This document shows, one piece after another, positions 47,952-56,039 of a stretch of 64,000 nucleotides of DNA. The stretch is from JAICJJ01 sp039809985 (GTDB taxonomy: Bacteria > Chloroflexota > Chloroflexia > Thermomicrobiales > UBA6265). Position numbers and translations under genes: made by a program. Each line of letters starts with the position of its first letter. The first letter of the stretch is position 1. The notes under the pieces are model-generated. The model had not been told where the DNA came from. It was given only the letters and a program-made list of their open reading frames with translations, and made no database searches. The stretch is taken from assembly GCA_039809985.1 (NCBI GenBank), contig JBDHWC010000001.1:1-64000 (forward strand). Reading direction: 5' to 3'.

Positions 47952-49433
47952 ATGGTCGAGACCGCTCGTCGCACCAATCCGACCGCCCCGACCCCGCGCG
48001 GATCCGGCGACGCCGAGGAGAGCCGGCTCGCGGTCGAGAACCTGACGCCGGCGGCGATCGTCGCCGAGCTGGACCGCTACATCGTCGGGCAGGCGGAGGC
48101 CAAGCGCGCCGTGGCGGTCGCCCTCCGCAACCGCTACCGTCGCCAACTGTTGCCTGAGGAGATGCGGCGGGAGGTGGTGCCGAAGAACATCCTGATGATG
48201 GGGCCGACCGGTGTCGGCAAGACCGAGATCGCGCGGCGGGTGGCGAAGATCGTCGAGGCCCCGTTCATCAAGGTGGAGGCGACCAAGTTCACCGAGGTCG
48301 GCTACGTCGGCCGCGACGTGGAGTCGATCGTGCGCGACCTCGTCGAGGTGGCGATCGACATGCTGCACGGACAGCGGCTGGAGCAGGTCAAGGACGAGGC
48401 CACGGTCGCCGCCATCCAGCGGCTGGTCGACCTTCTGACCGAGCAACTGCACGAACGGAGCGCGGGCGAGCGGGGACGACGGAGGCCCGGCAACGGTCTC
48501 GGCGCAGAGTCCCCGCGGCAGGAGGCCTCGCGCCAGCGTCGGCTCGAGCGCGAGCGGGCCAAGGTCCTCGCGCTGCTGAACGAGCAGGTGCTCGAGGAAG
48601 AGACGATCGAGATCGAGGTCGACGGCGGGTACGACGACTACGGCCCCTACGACGAGTTCGGGTCGATGTCGCCGGAGGACCTGTACGAGACCTTCCACGA
48701 CTTCCTCGACGGCTATTCGCCGCCACCGCGACGGTCGCGCCGACGGGTCTCGGTGCGCGAGGCGCGACGGATCCTGACCGAGCAGGAATCGGACCGGCTG
48801 GTCGACTTCGACGCGGTGGTCGAGGCCGCGATCCGGCGGGTCGAGGAGGCCGCGGTCGTCTTCGTCGACGAGATCGACAAGACCGTGAGCAGGAACAGCG
48901 ACTACGGGGCCGAGGTGTCGGGCGAGGGGGTCCAGCGCGACCTGCTGCCGATCGTCGAGGGATCGGTGGTGATGACGCGCTACGGGCCGGTCCGGACCGA
49001 CCACGTCCTCTTCATCGCCGCCGGGTCGTTCCACGACACGCGCCCGTCGGACCTGATCCCGGAGTTGCAGGGCCGGTTCCCGATCCGGGTCGAACTGAGC
49101 AGCCTGAGCGAGGACGACCTCTACGCGATCCTGACCGAGCCGGAGAACGCGCTGACCAAGCAGTACGCGGCGCTGCTCAGCACCGAGGGGCTCGCCGTCG
49201 ACTTCGAGGAGAGCGGCCTGCGCGAGATGGCCCGTCTGGCGACGGATGTCAACGCCAAAGCCGAGGACATCGGGGCACGGCGCCTGCACACGATCATCGA
49301 GCGGGTGCTCGAGGAACTGTCGTTCACCGCGCCGGAGCGCTCCGGCGAACGGGTCGTGATCGACGGGCCGTTCGTGCTCGAGCGGGTCGGCGAGGTTGCC
49401 GCCGACGAGGACCTCAGCGCCTACATCCTGTGA
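47952..49433 (+). CDS. hslU: HslU, AAA+ unfoldase subunit
   Basis: 493 residues. HslU unfolds proteins and feeds them to HslV. Walker A is GPTGVGKT (84-91), the pore loop is GYVG (117-120), Walker B is VFVDEID near 304-310, and GARRLHTIIERVLEE marks the sensor 2 helix. The I domain (about 135-290) is large and rich in Arg and Glu. The C-terminus LSAYIL docks into HslV, close to the usual RFIL end. It starts 52 bases after hslV. No codY or xerC neighbour is present, unlike in Bacillus. Confidence 0.95.
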   Translation: MVETARRTNPTAPTPRGSGDAEESRLAVENLTPAAIVAELDRYIVGQAEAKRAVAVALRNRYRRQLLPEEMRREVVPKNILMMGPTGVGKTEIARRVAKIVEAPFIKVEATKFTEVGYVGRDVESIVRDLVEVAIDMLHGQRLEQVKDEATVAAIQRLVDLLTEQLHERSAGERGRRRPGNGLGAESPRQEASRQRRLERERAKVLALLNEQVLEEETIEIEVDGGYDDYGPYDEFGSMSPEDLYETFHDFLDGYSPPPRRSRRRVSVREARRILTEQESDRLVDFDAVVEAAIRRVEEAAVVFVDEIDKTVSRNSDYGAEVSGEGVQRDLLPIVEGSVVMTRYGPVRTDHVLFIAAGSFHDTRPSDLIPELQGRFPIRVELSSLSEDDLYAILTEPENALTKQYAALLSTEGLAVDFEESGLREMARLATDVNAKAEDIGARRLHTIIERVLEELSFTAPERSGERVVIDGPFVLERVGEVAADEDLSAYIL

Positions 49434-49457
49434 GTCGCGACACCGGTGGAGGGCGTC

Positions 49458-50411
49458 ATGCCGGGTGAGGTCATCGCGGTCGATCTCGGCGGCACCCACC
49501 TGCGCTGTGCGGCGGTCGGGCCAGACGGCAGCCTGAGCGGGCGGCGGGTGGTGCCGTCCCCGGCCGCCGCCGGGCCCAAGTCGGTGCTGGACACGATGGT
49601 CGCCCTGATCGAGGAGACGCGACGAGCGGCCGGGGTGATCGCCACCGCGCCGATCGGCGTCGCGATCCCCGGGCCGCTCGACCCGGCGACCGGGGTCGTC
49701 GGCTACACGCCGAACCTGGCAGGGTGGCAGGACGTGCCGTTCGGCCCGTGGCTGCACCGGGCGACCGGAGCGCCGGTGCGCCTCGGCAACGATGGCAACT
49801 GCGCTGCGGTCGGCGAGCACCGGCACGGGGTCGCCCGCGGCGTGCAGGACGTGGTCTACCTCGCTCTCGGCACGGGGGTCGGCGGCGGGATCATCAGCCG
49901 CGGCGTGCTGTTGGAGGGCGCGCACGGGCTCGGCGGCGAAGTCGGGCACGTGGTGGTGGCGCTCGACGGCCCCCGTTGCACGTGCGGCAGCATCGGTTGT
50001 CTCGAGACCTTCGCGAGCGGCTGGGCTCTTGCACGCGAAGGCGAGATGGTGGCGGCGACCGCGGACGGCATGGCGCTGAAAACGGCCGCGGCGGGGCAGC
50101 CGGTGACCCCGGGCGTGATCGCTCGCGCCGCGGAGGCGGGGGATCCGGCGGCATCGCGGATTCTGCAGCGGGCCGGGCACGCGCTGGGTGCTGCGATCGG
50201 GACCTTCGCCAATCTTTTCAACCCGGAGCTGGTGGTCATCGGCGGCGGGGTCGGCACGCTCGGGGAACTGCTCCTCGGACCGGCGCGGGAAGCGATCCCG
50301 TCTCACGCGTTCGCCGGCAATCGACGCGATCTGCGCTTGGCCCGCTCGGTGCTCGGGGACGACACGGCCCTGCTTGGCGCGGCGGCGCTCGCGCGGGAGG
50401 CGCCTCGCTAG
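49458..50411 (+). CDS. glk: ROK-family sugar kinase, probable glucokinase
   Basis: 317 residues from ATG 49458 (GGAGG five bases upstream); GTG 49446 overlaps the site. ATP loop VDLGGTHLR (9-16), catalytic Asp112 in LGNDGNCAA, and the ROK zinc motif GHVVVALDGPRCTCGSIGCLE (His164, Cys174, Cys176, Cys181). There is no N-terminal helix-turn-helix, so it is an enzyme and not a repressor. Glucose is the usual substrate, but other hexoses are possible. It starts 25 bases after hslU. Confidence 0.87.
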   Translation: MPGEVIAVDLGGTHLRCAAVGPDGSLSGRRVVPSPAAAGPKSVLDTMVALIEETRRAAGVIATAPIGVAIPGPLDPATGVVGYTPNLAGWQDVPFGPWLHRATGAPVRLGNDGNCAAVGEHRHGVARGVQDVVYLALGTGVGGGIISRGVLLEGAHGLGGEVGHVVVALDGPRCTCGSIGCLETFASGWALAREGEMVAATADGMALKTAAAGQPVTPGVIARAAEAGDPAASRILQRAGHALGAAIGTFANLFNPELVVIGGGVGTLGELLLGPAREAIPSHAFAGNRRDLRLARSVLGDDTALLGAAALAREAPR

Positions 50412-50469
50412 AGACGCGGCCCTCGCCAGCGATCATGACTCATTCGGCACGATTGTCCGAATTCCCTGC

Positions 50470-50499
50470 TTGACACCCAATCCGGGCCGATGCTAGGTT
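50470..50499 (+). promoter_or_regulatory. Sigma-70-type promoter of the permease genes
   Basis: A consensus -35 TTGACA (50470-50475), 18 bases, then TAGGTT (50494-50499) with a TG extension. The predicted start near 50506 leaves a leader of about 177 bases with small GC hairpins and no recognised riboswitch. Confidence 0.75.
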
Positions 50500-50682
50500 G
50501 CAAATCTGTCGAGGCGACACCGATTCAGCGTTGGCAACGCCTGCCGGGCGAACCCGGGCTCACGGGCGTTTCCGACACCGGCAGCGAACCAGCCCCCGGC
50601 CTTCGGCCTGGGCACGGCGTGACGGACCGACCGACCCGCAACGGTCTTCCGACCGGCCGCGGGCAGTGACCGAGGCGCACCG

Positions 50683-51615
50683 ATGCTTCGATTCGCCCTG
50701 AATCGCATCTTCTGGTTCATCCCGACGCTGCTGGCGATGGCGGCCGTCACCTTCGTCATCATGAAGGCGACGCCGGGCAGCCCGTTCGACGTCAGCGACA
50801 AGGTCAGCCCGGAGCAGATCGCGCAGCTTGAGCGCATCTACGGTCTGGACAAGCCGTTGCCGGAGCAGTTCAAGACGTACGTCTGGAACGCCATGCACGG
50901 CGACTTCGGGGTGTCGTACTCGGCGCGGCCGCAGACGGTGAGCCAGATCATCGGGCGGACGTTCCCGATCTCGCTCCACCTCGGGCTGATGGCGACGCTC
51001 TTCGCGCTGATCGTCGGGCTGGTGCTCGGAGTGCTGGCCGCGGTGAACCAGAACGGCTGGCTCGACTACATCTCGGTCACGATCTCGATCCTCTTCTTCA
51101 GCATGCCCAGCTTCGTGATGGGCTTCCTGCTGATCCTGCTCTTCGCCGTCTGGCTGCCGGACCGCGGCATCGACCTCGGCTTCCACATCGGCGGCTGGGA
51201 TTCCCCGATCGACTGGGTGCTGCCGACGATCGCGCTCGGTGCGGCCCCGTTGGCGACCATCTCGCGCTACACGCGCTCGTCGATGATCGAGGTGATCCGG
51301 TCGGACTACGTGCGGACGGCGCGTGCCAAGGGGCTGACCGACTTCAAGGTGGTTCTCCGGCACGTGATGAAGAACGCGCTGATCCCGGTGATCACGCTGG
51401 TCGGCCCGATCTTCGCGGCGGTCGGCACCGGGTCGTTCTTCGTCGAGCAAGTCTTCAACATCCCGGGCATGGGCAAGTTCTTCGTCACCAGCATGCAGGT
51501 CAAGGACCAGACGATGATTCTGGCCGTGACATTGCTGTACGGCGTGTTCCTCGCAGCCATGAACCTGCTGGTCGACCTCCTCTACGGCGTCTTCGACCCG
51601 AGAATTCGCTACTAA
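50683..51615 (+). CDS. oppB: Peptide-type ABC transporter permease (OppB/DppB family)
   Basis: 310 residues with six membrane helices (first at about 9-29). The permease EAA loop (YTRSSMIEVIRSDYVRTARAKGL) contacts the ATPases. The N-terminal FWFIPTLLAMAAVTFVIM and the PGSPFD loop are typical of the family. With the next two genes it makes the membrane and binding parts of a peptide, opine or nickel-type importer. GAGG lies seven bases before ATG. The ATPases are probably those at 40-42 kb. Confidence 0.92.
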   Translation: MLRFALNRIFWFIPTLLAMAAVTFVIMKATPGSPFDVSDKVSPEQIAQLERIYGLDKPLPEQFKTYVWNAMHGDFGVSYSARPQTVSQIIGRTFPISLHLGLMATLFALIVGLVLGVLAAVNQNGWLDYISVTISILFFSMPSFVMGFLLILLFAVWLPDRGIDLGFHIGGWDSPIDWVLPTIALGAAPLATISRYTRSSMIEVIRSDYVRTARAKGLTDFKVVLRHVMKNALIPVITLVGPIFAAVGTGSFFVEQVFNIPGMGKFFVTSMQVKDQTMILAVTLLYGVFLAAMNLLVDLLYGVFDPRIRY

Positions 51616-51669
51616 GCCGCGGACAACGGCCACACGGAGCCAGCACCGCCGCTGGTCGAGGAGCAAGCG

Positions 51670-52641
51670 ATGGCGCAGACCGTTTCCGAGGGAGCGTCCC
51701 TGAGCCCGGCAGAGACCGCCGCGCCGGCGGCCGGGGCGTCCACGCGCTCGACCGGGCTGGCGACGATCGGTGACCTCACCAACCGACCGCAACGCAACCT
51801 GTGGGTCGACGCGTGGCGGCGGCTGCGCAAGAACAAGCTGGCGGTGATCGGGCTGACCATCGTCACCGTCTTCATCGTGGTGGCGGCGCTGGCCCCGATC
51901 ATCGCCCCGTACGGCGAGGCGGAGGTGGTCGACCCGAGACTGGCGCGCGTCCACCCGAACTGGATCTTCCCGTTCGGCATCGACGCCAACGGACGCGACA
52001 TGTTCAGCCGGGTCGTCTGGGGCGCGCGCGTGTCGCTCGTGGTCGGGGTCCTATCGCAGTTCATCATCCTGCTGATCGGGGTTCCGGTCGGGGCGATCGC
52101 CGGCTACTTCGGCGGCGCGACCGACAGTTTCCTGATGCGCTGCGTCGACGTGATCTACGCCATCCCGCAGCTTCTGCTGGTGATCCTGCTGGTCAACTGG
52201 CGGGGCCCGGGCCTGACGAACATCTTCCTGGCGATCGGCCTCGTCAGCTGGGTGACCGAGGCTCGGCTCGTCCGCGGCCAGTTCCTCGCCCTGCGCGAGC
52301 AGGAGTACGTGAACGCGGCGCGGGTGGCTGGCGCGGGCTCGGGGTCGGTGATCATGAGACACCTGCTGCCGAACAGCCTGACGCCGATCATCGTTGCGGT
52401 CACCTTCGGGATCCCGACCGCGATCTTCACCGAGGCGGCGCTCAGCTTCATCGGCGTCGGCATCCGGCCGCCGCAGGCGAGCTGGGGCCAGTTGGTCGGG
52501 GAGGGGAGCAAGGCGGGCTACATCCAGACCGACCCGCACATGCTGCTCTTCCCGGTGCTGGCCATCGGGCTGACGATGCTGGGGTTCACGTTCCTGGGCG
52601 ACGGCCTGCGCGATGCGCTCGACCCGAAGGGGAACGACTAG
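51670..52641 (+). CDS. oppC: Peptide-type ABC transporter permease (OppC/DppC family)
   Basis: 323 residues. A cytoplasmic N-terminal tail of about 60 residues (Ala/Thr/Ser-rich, then QRNLWVDAWRRLRKNKLAVIG) is followed by six helices. The EAA loop is VRGQFLALREQEYVNAARVAGAG, and GRDMFSRVVWGARVSL is typical. It forms a heterodimer with the preceding permease, 54 bases upstream. It ends with the family-typical GDGLRDALDPK. Confidence 0.92.
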   Translation: MAQTVSEGASLSPAETAAPAAGASTRSTGLATIGDLTNRPQRNLWVDAWRRLRKNKLAVIGLTIVTVFIVVAALAPIIAPYGEAEVVDPRLARVHPNWIFPFGIDANGRDMFSRVVWGARVSLVVGVLSQFIILLIGVPVGAIAGYFGGATDSFLMRCVDVIYAIPQLLLVILLVNWRGPGLTNIFLAIGLVSWVTEARLVRGQFLALREQEYVNAARVAGAGSGSVIMRHLLPNSLTPIIVAVTFGIPTAIFTEAALSFIGVGIRPPQASWGQLVGEGSKAGYIQTDPHMLLFPVLAIGLTMLGFTFLGDGLRDALDPKGND

Positions 52642-53021
52642 CGGCCATGCCGGCGTGCGTGCAACACGACATAACCAGGCAGGATTCCGGGCTGTTCAGG
52701 TCGCAGACGGATAGGAAATCTGGTACAACGTTGCGTCAGGAACGGCTGACGGTCCACCTACGGCGCGGAAACCAGCGCACGGGCATCAGCGCGCGTGGCG
52801 ACGGTCGTGGCGTGGGCGGGACGCGGTTCGAGGCTGAGTCCACGGCAAGGCGGCGAGGCTGACCGCGCGGGCGGGCAGCCAGAGCGCCGGACTGGCACGC
52901 AGATCGAGAAGGAGGTTCGCTCACCCGGAAGGTTCGCGAATGTCCCGAAGCCTGCGCCCCGACTCGGTCGGGCAACGCGCCGAGACCTGTTGCTCCTCAA
53001 CGACGGCGTAAGGAGGCACAG
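52642..53021 (+). other. Gap between oppC and the binding-protein gene
   Basis: 380 bases without a supported gene. TACAAC at 52724-52729 with an upstream TG could be a -10 giving the binding protein its own promoter, with a leader of about 285 bases. The -35 is weak. I found no clear hairpin or riboswitch in the leader. Confidence 0.5.
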
Positions 53022-54815
53022 ATGACCCACGAGAAGAACGAGCAGATCGAGCTGCTGCAGAAGCGGTTCGCGACGGTCGGCGTCGACCGGCGGACCGTGA
53101 TGAAGATGGTCAGCGCGGCGGCGGGCGCCGCGGCGCTGGGTGGCTTCGTTGGCGAGCTGCCGGGCCGGCAGCCGCAAGCGGCGGCGGCCCCGGAAGTGAC
53201 CCCGGACACCACCTTCTACAGCTACGAGCTGTTCGACGACCCGGTGTCGTTCGACTGGAACCAGAACCTGTACTGCAACGCGCAGACGCAGGTCAACGCG
53301 AGCGTGCTGAAGTTCGACGAGAACCTCGTCGCGCAGCCGGACTGGGCCGAGACGTTCACGCCCAACGCGGACGGGTCGGTCTGGACCTTCAACATCCGGA
53401 AGGACAACAAGGGCTGGACGGACGGCAACCCGGTGACGGCCCACGACTTCGTCTGGTCGTGGCAGCGGCAGTTGCTGCCGGAGACGGCGGCGGCCTATTC
53501 CGGGTTCCTGTTCGACATCAAGAACGCCGAGAAGCTGAACACCAGCAAGGTCGAGGCGGACGGCACCCACACGGCGGAGGACGGCTCGAAGATCACCGCC
53601 GACGACATCGGGGCCAAGGCGCTCGACGACTGGACCCTCGAAGTCACGATGGAAGGGCCGCGGGCCTACTTCCCGCAGGTGGTCGCCTACCAGGCGTCGG
53701 TTCCTGCGCCGAAGTGGGCGGTCGAGAAGTACGGGGCCGACAAGTGGGCGAGCGGTGAGGTGCCGCTCATCTGCAACGGCCCGTTCAAGCTCGACAAGTG
53801 GGAGCACGACGTTCTCGTCGAGTGCTCGCCGAACGAGGGCTACTGGGACTACGAGAACATCAAGATCCAGCGCCTGGTGACGCCGATCACGCCGAGCGGC
53901 ACCGAAGTGCTCGCCTTCGAGAAGGGCGAGGGCGATGCCCGCCTCGACTGGGTGACGATCGGCGTCGACAACCTCAAGCGCTACACCGAGGACCCCGAGC
54001 TCTCGAAGCTGCTCAAGAAGTACGTCTACCCGGGCATCTGGATGCTCGTGCCGTCGAACGGCATCCCGCCGTTCGACAAGCTCGAGGTCCGGAAGGCGCT
54101 GACCCATGCGATCAACCGCGACCGGATCGTGACGCTCACCCAGAACACGACGTCGCCGGCGTACTGCATGGTGCCGCCGGGCGTGTACGGGTTCCTGGAC
54201 GACCCGAAGTACGCCGAGAACCTCAAGTTCGACCCGCAGGCGGCGATGGACGCCCTGAAGGGGACCGAGTTCGAGGGCGGCAAGAACTGGCCGGAGATCA
54301 CCCTGCACATGCGGGGCAGCGAGGACCAGTACAGCTCCTCGCTGATGGCGAACGACCTCGTCGCCCAGCTCAAGGAAACGCTGGGGATGGACGCCAAGAT
54401 CCAGGTCTGGACCGAGAGCTCGTGGCGGCCCGAGTTGTTCAAGAACCAGTTCCAGCTGGTCTGGATCCGCTGGTGGAGCGACTACCCGGACCCGAACAAC
54501 AGCTACGGCGACATGTTCTACAGCCGGAAGTCGTCGGGCAGGCGGCAGGCGTGGTCGAACGAGAAGTTCGACGACCTCGTTGTCGAGGGCAAGGGCGTCA
54601 CTGACCCGGTGGCGCGCCTGAAGGTCTACGCCGAGGCCGAGGACGTCATCCAGGAAGACGTCGGGTACATCCCGGTCGTCTACCGGCAGGACACCTATGC
54701 GATCAAGCCGTGGGTGAAGAACGTGCCGGTCAACAAGCAGGGCTACACGGTGATGGTCGGGAACATCTACACCCGCCTCACTGACCGCGTTGAGGTCGAG
54801 GGCCGGCCGACCTAG
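53022..54815 (+). CDS. ABC transporter substrate-binding protein, family 5 (peptide type)
   Basis: 597 residues. The N-terminus has a twin-arginine export signal: DRRTVMK, then a hydrophobic Ala/Gly stretch (about 29-45), and a probable cleavage near AAAAPE; there is no lipobox cysteine. The two-lobed binding fold follows (TFNIRKDNKGWTDGNPVTAHDFVWSWQRQ, EVRKALTHAINRDRIV). This family binds oligopeptides, dipeptides, nickel or sugars, so the substrate is open. GTAAGGAGGCACAG precedes ATG 53022. Tat export implies folding, perhaps with a cofactor, before export. Confidence 0.9.
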   Translation: MTHEKNEQIELLQKRFATVGVDRRTVMKMVSAAAGAAALGGFVGELPGRQPQAAAAPEVTPDTTFYSYELFDDPVSFDWNQNLYCNAQTQVNASVLKFDENLVAQPDWAETFTPNADGSVWTFNIRKDNKGWTDGNPVTAHDFVWSWQRQLLPETAAAYSGFLFDIKNAEKLNTSKVEADGTHTAEDGSKITADDIGAKALDDWTLEVTMEGPRAYFPQVVAYQASVPAPKWAVEKYGADKWASGEVPLICNGPFKLDKWEHDVLVECSPNEGYWDYENIKIQRLVTPITPSGTEVLAFEKGEGDARLDWVTIGVDNLKRYTEDPELSKLLKKYVYPGIWMLVPSNGIPPFDKLEVRKALTHAINRDRIVTLTQNTTSPAYCMVPPGVYGFLDDPKYAENLKFDPQAAMDALKGTEFEGGKNWPEITLHMRGSEDQYSSSLMANDLVAQLKETLGMDAKIQVWTESSWRPELFKNQFQLVWIRWWSDYPDPNNSYGDMFYSRKSSGRRQAWSNEKFDDLVVEGKGVTDPVARLKVYAEAEDVIQEDVGYIPVVYRQDTYAIKPWVKNVPVNKQGYTVMVGNIYTRLTDRVEVEGRPT

Positions 54816-54845
54816 GCGTCGCGTCGGAACCACGACCAACGAGAG

Positions 54846-54872
54846 CGGCCGGGGCCATCATGGCCCCGGCCG
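54846..54872 (+). terminator. Hairpin terminator after the binding-protein gene
   Basis: A perfect 11-bp stem (CGGCCGGGGCC with GGCCCCGGCCG), a five-base loop ATCAT and a following TT, 31 bases after the stop codon. Confidence 0.82.
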
Positions 54873-54997
54873 TTCGCGTGCCTTGGGGATGTGGTCGCTG
54901 GCTTGGACGTGAGATACTGTTTCGCACGAGCCCGGCTGTGCGCGGTGCCCGAGCGCGGGTGCCCGCCGGCGGGTGCGCCGCGTTCGAGGAGGCAATC

Positions 54998-55954
54998 GTG
55001 TCCGAGGAGCACCGTCATCCGGCCTACGTGTGGTGGAACGGGAAGCAGGTTCGCTGGGAAGACGCCACCATCCATGTCACCGAGCTTGGCTGGTCGACGG
55101 TCGGTGCCGTCTTCGAGGGGATTCGCGCCTACTGGAACGCCGAGACCGAGTCGCTCAACATCTTCCGGCTGCGCGAGCACCTCGAGCGACTCGAGGACTC
55201 GATGCGGCTGGTCCGGCTCCGACTCGACTACTCGGTCGAGGAACTGACCGAGATCATCGTCGCGCTGCTGCAGGCGAACGACGTGCGCGAGGACACCTAC
55301 ATCCGACCGCTCGGCTACACCCTCGAGACCTCGGGCAAGCGTTTCGCGCAGGTCGGCGGTGAGTCGGGCCTGCTGATCAACACGCACGCGATGCCGACCC
55401 ACCTGCAGACAGGGGTGCGCACGACGGCCAAGGTCAGTTCGTGGCGACGGATTTCCGAGGACGTGATGCCGCCCCGGATCAAGAACCTCTCAAACTACCG
55501 GAACGGGCAGCTGGCGGGGAACGAGGCAAAGGCCGACGGCTACGACACGGCGATCCTGCTGAACCACATGGGCACCGTGGCCGAGTGCCCCGGCTCCTGC
55601 GTCATGATGGTGCGGGACGGGAAGGTGATCACGCCGGACGTGACCAGCTCGATCTTGGAGAGCATCACCCGCGACGCGCTGATGCAACTCGCCGCCGGCG
55701 AACTCGGGCTCGAGGTGGTCGAGCGGCAGATCGACCGGACCGAACTCTACCTTGCCGACGAACTCTTCAGCTGCGGCACGGCGGCGGAGATCACCCCAAT
55801 CGTCGAGGTTGACCGCTACCGGATCGGCGACGGCGAGATCGGACCGGTCACCCACAAGCTGGAGGCGGCCCTCCGCGACACGATGCTGGGTCGCGAGACT
55901 CGCCGGAACGACTGGCGAACGCCGGTGCCGGTGCGAGTCACCGTCGGCGCGTAG
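54998..55954 (+). CDS. ilvE: Branched-chain amino acid aminotransferase
   Basis: 318 residues from GTG 54998, fixed by GAGGAGG five bases upstream; an earlier in-frame ATG at 54860 lies in the preceding terminator. A fold-type IV PLP enzyme that transaminates Val, Leu and Ile with 2-oxoglutarate. Lys162 in RIKNLSNYRN forms the Schiff base and Glu196 in GTVAECPGSCVMMV contacts the pyridine nitrogen. FEGIRAYW and YIRPLGYTL are class blocks. D-amino acid aminotransferase or ADC lyase are distant alternatives. Confidence 0.9.
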   Translation: MSEEHRHPAYVWWNGKQVRWEDATIHVTELGWSTVGAVFEGIRAYWNAETESLNIFRLREHLERLEDSMRLVRLRLDYSVEELTEIIVALLQANDVREDTYIRPLGYTLETSGKRFAQVGGESGLLINTHAMPTHLQTGVRTTAKVSSWRRISEDVMPPRIKNLSNYRNGQLAGNEAKADGYDTAILLNHMGTVAECPGSCVMMVRDGKVITPDVTSSILESITRDALMQLAAGELGLEVVERQIDRTELYLADELFSCGTAAEITPIVEVDRYRIGDGEIGPVTHKLEAALRDTMLGRETRRNDWRTPVPVRVTVGA

Positions 55955-55987
55955 GCCCCCGCTCGGGCAATCGAGAAGCGCAACGAA

Positions 55988-56015
55988 CGACCCCGGGGCG
56001 CAAGCCCCGGGGTCG
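55988..56015. terminator. Bidirectional hairpin terminator between ilvE and accDA
   Basis: A 12-bp perfect stem (CGACCCCGGGGC with GCCCCGGGGTCG) closed by a GCAA tetraloop, between two convergent genes. It is not followed by a clear T run. Confidence 0.82.
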
Positions 56016-56039
56016 CCGTCTGTGGTGCTTCCTCGGTCG

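Noticed and set aside
52721..52735. TGGTACAACGTTGCG before the binding-protein gene as a sigma-54 site
   Set aside because: GG and GC are nine, not ten, bases apart; a sigma-70 -10 (TACAAC) explains it better.
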